DNA of 64,000 bases. It comes from Bacteroidales bacterium SW299 (GTDB lineage Bacteria; Bacteroidota; Bacteroidia; Bacteroidales; Bacteroidaceae). Shown here piece by piece: positions 61,179 through 64,000 of this stretch (within the stretch, counting starts at the first letter, position 1; each line of letters starts with the position of its first letter). The stretch lies in the NCBI GenBank assembly GCA_019550975.1, contig SDWH01000002.1, positions 186,001 to 250,000 of the forward strand, read 5' to 3'. The notes under the pieces are model-generated. The model was not told the DNA's origin. It did no database searches and was given only the letters and a program-made list of their open reading frames with translations. Position numbers and translations under genes: made by a program.

Positions 61179-62678
61179 ATGAAACTAAGAAACTTGTGGC
61201 TCGCAATGGCGTTTGTATTCGGCATTTGCGCAGCGTATGCTCAGAATGGCTCCCCGAAGCGTGAATTCCGCGGCGCGTGGATTCAGTGTGTGAACGGACA
61301 GTTTCAGGGGGTGCCGGCCGAGCAGATAAAGAAAACTCTGGAAAGCCAGCTCGACAACCTGAAAGGGGCGGGAATCAATGCCATTATCTTTCAGGTGAGG
61401 GCGGAGGCCGACGCTTTGTATAAATCTCCGTACGAACCTTGGAGCCGTTTCCTTACGGGAGTGCAGGGAAAAGCTCCTTCTCCGGTATGGGACCCTCTGC
61501 AGTTTATGGTGGAGGAGTGTCACAAGCGTGATATGGAAATTCATGCCTGGATCAATCCGTATCGCGCAAAGACCAAAGGGACAACGGCGCTTTCGCCTCT
61601 GCATCCCTATAACAAGCATCCCGAATGGTTCGTTGAGTATGCCGGCCAGCTGTATTTTGATCCGGGGCTTCCCGAATCACGCAAGTATATCTGCAAGATT
61701 GTGCGCGACATCGTGACCCGTTATGACATCGATGCCATCCACATGGACGACTACTTTTATCCTTACCCCAATGCGGGAGAGAAGTTTCCGGACGACTTGA
61801 GCTTTGCGGCATACGGACGCGGATTTACAGACCGCGGCGACTGGCGCAGGGACAATGTGAACGTGCTGATAAAGGAGATTCACGAAACGGTGCGTGCTGC
61901 CAAGCCGTGGGTCAAGTTCGGCGTTTCGCCGTTCGGCATCTATCGGAACAAGAAAAGCAACCCCAACGGAAGCAACACGAACGGCCTTCAGAATTACGAC
62001 GATCTCTATGCCGATGTGCTGCTGTGGGTGAACAACGGCTGGGTTGACTATAATATACCTCAAATCTACTGGGAAATCGGTCACCCCGCGGCCGATTACG
62101 AAACGCTGATCCGCTGGTGGGCGAAGAATGCGGCGGCACGTCCGCTGTACATCGGGCAGGATGTGGTGCGGACGGTTACCAAGCCGGACCTGATGAATCC
62201 GAACCAGAGTCAGATTCCTGCCAAATATAATTTGCAGCGCTCGCTTCCCGCGGTGCAGGGGAGTTGCCAGTGGTATGCAGCCGCAGTGGTTGAAAACAAG
62301 GGCAATTATCGCGACATGCTGGCAAACAAGTACCATAAATATCCTGCGCTATGGCCGGCTTCGCCCTTCATGGACGATGAGGCTCCCAAGAAGGTGAGAA
62401 AACTGAAGCCGGTATGGACGGCAGACGGTTACATCCTGTTCTGGACCGCCCCGAAAGCAAAGCACGAGATGGATGAGGCGAAACATTATGTCGTATACCG
62501 TTTCCTGCGGAAGGAGAAGGTAAATCTTGACGATCCTTCTCATATCGTTGCCATTACGCATAACGAGTTTTACAAGCTCCCGTACGAAGACGGCAAGACA
62601 AAATACCGGTATGTGGTGACCGCTCTCGACCGCCTGCACAATGAGTCGAAACCCGTATCGAAGAAGATAAAATTATGA
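61179..62678 (+). CDS. GHL10-type glycosyl hydrolase-like secreted protein
   Basis: A 499-residue protein with a signal peptide (about 1-21) and a GHL10 TIM-barrel domain (PF02638 type). It opens FRGAWIQCVNGQFQG, then INAIIFQVRAEADALYKS, AWINPYRAKTKG, DIDAIHMDDYFYPYP and VKFGVSPFGIYRNK. The paired Asp residues in MDDYFYP are the probable active-site acids. A C-terminal fibronectin-III-like domain lies at about 405-495. Related enzymes act on glycosaminoglycan-like or peptidoglycan-derived chains; the true substrate is unknown. It has its own promoter, divergent from uvrA, and a peculiar triple-arm terminator. Confidence 0.88.
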   Translation: MKLRNLWLAMAFVFGICAAYAQNGSPKREFRGAWIQCVNGQFQGVPAEQIKKTLESQLDNLKGAGINAIIFQVRAEADALYKSPYEPWSRFLTGVQGKAPSPVWDPLQFMVEECHKRDMEIHAWINPYRAKTKGTTALSPLHPYNKHPEWFVEYAGQLYFDPGLPESRKYICKIVRDIVTRYDIDAIHMDDYFYPYPNAGEKFPDDLSFAAYGRGFTDRGDWRRDNVNVLIKEIHETVRAAKPWVKFGVSPFGIYRNKKSNPNGSNTNGLQNYDDLYADVLLWVNNGWVDYNIPQIYWEIGHPAADYETLIRWWAKNAAARPLYIGQDVVRTVTKPDLMNPNQSQIPAKYNLQRSLPAVQGSCQWYAAAVVENKGNYRDMLANKYHKYPALWPASPFMDDEAPKKVRKLKPVWTADGYILFWTAPKAKHEMDEAKHYVVYRFLRKEKVNLDDPSHIVAITHNEFYKLPYEDGKTKYRYVVTALDRLHNESKPVSKKIKL

Positions 62679-62695
62679 CAAATGATGCCGGCAAA

Positions 62696-62783
62696 AAAAT
62701 GAGCCGTCATCTTGATTAAAATGAGCCGTCATCTTAATTAAAATAACCCGTTATCTCAAATCAGATGACGGGTTGTTTTTTCT
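62696..62783 (+). terminator. Terminator with three tandem copies of its 5' arm
   Basis: Three 22-bp units start at 62696, 62718 and 62740. Units 1 and 2 are nearly identical and contain GAGCCGTCATCTT; unit 3 has AACCCGTTATCTC. A single complementary 3' arm, AGATGACGGGTT (62763-62774), and a T-run follow. Unit 3 pairs with it to make a normal terminator for the GHL10 gene. Units 1 and 2 could also pair with it over 9 perfect bp, so alternative hairpins exist. Confidence 0.8.
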
Positions 62784-62853
62784 TTATGCTGGAAAACGAT
62801 ATAAGAAGTGTTTTGTTTATTTGTATAAATTTCATTTATAAACCTTGAATGTG

Positions 62854-62884
62854 TTTGTTTTTCTAAAACTTATTTATAGTTTTG
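62854..62884 (+). promoter_or_regulatory. Near-ideal promoter of the outer-membrane barrel gene
   Basis: TTTG (62854-62857), a 19-bp spacer and TAGTTTTG (62877-62884) match the consensus. Transcription would start near 62891, giving an unusually long leader of about 147 nt. No known riboswitch is recognisable in it. Confidence 0.75.
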
Positions 62885-63037
62885 TATTCAGACAGAAAGC
62901 ATTTTTGTTTCTGTGAAATAGACAGAAAAAGGAATTTTTCCGTTTTATGCGGATGAAGAGTCCTTGTCCTTTTTCTTAAAAAAATAAAAAAGATTTGGCA
63001 TCACAAGGATTGGCCGCTAATTAAAAAAGTTAGAGTT

Positions 63038-63643
63038 ATGAAAAAGTTATTGTTAACGTTAGCTTTGGGAATGGTTGCCGTATTTGGTTTCTCTCAGGTA
63101 AGATGGGACGTGAAGTTTGGCATGAACTTCAGTAACATGACTAAATTGGATGAAACTAAAGCACTTCCTGGTTTCACAATGGGAGTTGGAGCTGATTATG
63201 CATTTAATGAAAATTGGTATTTTCAGCCGGGAGTAATGATTACTTCCAAAGGATATAAGGTGAAATATGCAGGTGAAAAAGAAACAGTCAGACCTGTTTA
63301 TTTGGATATTCCTATTCTGGCTGCTTATAAGTTTGATATTACCGACAATACAAAATTTGTAATCAATGCAGGTCCTTATCTGGCTATTGGTCTTGGTGGA
63401 AAAGCCAAAGAGCATTGGGATAATGGTGATGATTATAAGATTTTTGATGATAAAGGCGGTGATTGGAAACGCTTCGATTTAGGGCTTCAATGGGGAGTAG
63501 GTGTTGAACTTGGCGAACACTACCTCGTAAACTTCACTGCTCAGCATGGATTCATTGCTCCGGGTAAATCTGAAGATGGAAATGGTGATGAAATATCTCC
63601 TAAGAACATGAGTTTTGCAATTGGCGTTGGCTACAGATTCTAA
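63038..63643 (+). CDS. Small outer-membrane beta-barrel protein (porin-like)
   Basis: A 201-residue protein with a signal peptide (MKKLLLTLALGMVAVFGFSQ) and a predicted eight-stranded barrel of the outer-membrane beta-barrel/OmpX-like group. It opens WDVKFGMNFSNMTKLDE, with strands such as TMGVGADYAFNENWYFQPGVMITSKG, and ends in GVGYRF, a C-terminal Phe barrel signal. It would sit in the outer membrane; function is unknown. The coding sequence is more A+T-rich than its neighbours. It stands alone between a strong promoter and a terminator. Confidence 0.85.
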   Translation: MKKLLLTLALGMVAVFGFSQVRWDVKFGMNFSNMTKLDETKALPGFTMGVGADYAFNENWYFQPGVMITSKGYKVKYAGEKETVRPVYLDIPILAAYKFDITDNTKFVINAGPYLAIGLGGKAKEHWDNGDDYKIFDDKGGDWKRFDLGLQWGVGVELGEHYLVNFTAQHGFIAPGKSEDGNGDEISPKNMSFAIGVGYRF

Positions 63644-63671
63644 ACAGAAAAGAACCATCAGTATCCAATAA

Positions 63672-63704
63672 AAAGAGGCGCATTCCATAACGGATGCGCC
63701 TCTT
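63672..63704. terminator. Bidirectional terminator
   Basis: Arms AAGAGGCGCATCC-type (AAGAGGCGCATTCC and GGATGCGCCTCTT, one mismatch) form a strong stem flanked by A-run and T-rich sequence. It separates the barrel gene and the convergent prephenate dehydrogenase gene. Confidence 0.85.
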
Positions 63705-63722
63705 CTGCTTGTTGTTAGTCGT

Positions 63723-64000
63723 TTATTTTATATTGTTTCGAATCTTGCTAAGATAGGCATGAATCCCTTCCGAGTCTTTCCGGCTGATGATGTCGAGCAG
63801 TTCGTTCAGCTCTGTGCGTATGCCTTCCACTTGTGCCGGAGTGCGCGGATTGAAAAGAATCTCCTGAAGCAGATAGTCGTCTTCACTGAGCACCCCTTTT
63901 GCGATAGCCATGTGCCGTTTGAAAGTTGTTCCCGGAGCGTCTTGATGCTTCATTACCGCTGCAAACACAAAGGTCGATACAAACGGGATTGACAACGAAT
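63723..64000 (-). CDS. tyrA: Prephenate dehydrogenase, C-terminal part only
   Basis: The gene runs off the right edge; 92 codons of its 3' end are present. The sequence SLSIPFVSTFVFAAVMKH, followed by DAPGTTFKRHMAIAKGVLSE and DYLLQEILFNPRTP, matches the helical C-terminal (dimerisation) region of Bacteroidetes prephenate dehydrogenase. That enzyme makes 4-hydroxyphenylpyruvate for tyrosine synthesis. The frame is open to the last base, and the TTG at 63995 is an internal leucine, not a start. Identification rests on remembered family similarity. Confidence 0.75.
   Translation of the reverse strand, partial: SLSIPFVSTFVFAAVMKHQDAPGTTFKRHMAIAKGVLSEDDYLLQEILFNPRTPAQVEGIRTELNELLDIISRKDSEGIHAYLSKIRNNIK

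Noticed and set aside
1-64000. tRNA and rRNA genes
   Set aside because: No cloverleaf with a GTTCGAATC-type T-arm and no conserved rRNA stretch was noticed on either strand; a tRNAscan run would settle this.

Overview
The window is a chromosomal segment of a Bacteroidales bacterium, most likely Bacteroides or Phocaeicola (the species cannot be resolved by reading). The signs are a SusC/SusD-type glycan locus, a one-polypeptide hybrid two-component regulator, lipoproteins with acidic residues after the lipobox cysteine, and many copies of the Bacteroidetes promoter (TTTG, about 19 bp, TAnnTTTG). I found no rRNA, tRNA, insertion sequence, integrase or CRISPR array.

1-15.5 kb is a beta-mannan utilisation locus. 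In order it holds a truncated GPH/MFS sugar transporter, a cellobiose/mannobiose 2-epimerase-like enzyme, SusC, SusD, two surface glycan-binding lipoproteins, a GH26 mannanase and a SASA-type acetylesterase. A convergent GH5 mannanase lipoprotein and an unannotated 29-codon ORF follow. The inferred route is: surface cleavage and binding of (acetylated) mannan, SusCD import, deacetylation and further cleavage, then cytoplasmic uptake of mannobiose and its epimerisation to mannosyl-glucose. 15.7-28.5 kb is mostly housekeeping: a GGGtGRT protein with a NifU-like scaffold, a DMP19-family protein, a NigD-like lipoprotein, yip1-smpB-metH-ung, asnA, rmlB, a YfcE-like phosphodiesterase and a K+/H+ antiporter.

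28.6-33.4 kb is a cobalamin locus: a cobalamin riboswitch, a BtuG-like surface propeller, then BtuF-, BtuC- and BtuD-like genes, with no btuB. 33.4-35.7 kb holds a tightly overlapping GNAT-like / IbrA-like / IbrB-like trio with its own promoter. 35.7-40.8 kb is a two-gene chromate-type transporter directly downstream of a large hybrid two-component regulator. 40.9-47.4 kb has pgk, an AAA-ATPase/PD-(D/E)XK protein, a MATE pump and ffh. 47.4-49.7 kb has two secreted proteins of unclear role, one with three TonB-C-like repeats.

49.9-56.7 kb combines cell-wall and envelope functions: NamZ-like exo-muramidase, HD phosphohydrolase, LptD, MurU-like uridylyltransferase and an AmgK-like kinase fused to a RapZ C-terminal domain. 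Together these suggest MurNAc recycling. 57-64 kb has uxuA, uvrA, a GHL10 glycosidase-like protein, a small outer-membrane barrel protein and the 3' part of a prephenate dehydrogenase gene.

The least explained features are two arrays of four 21-bp-phased imperfect palindromes (28.6 and 49.8 kb) with a related perfect single copy at an operator-like position (17.75 kb), the GNAT/IbrA/IbrB trio, the kinase-RapZ fusion, the regulator-chromate transporter operon, and a terminator with three tandem copies of its 5' arm at 62.7 kb.
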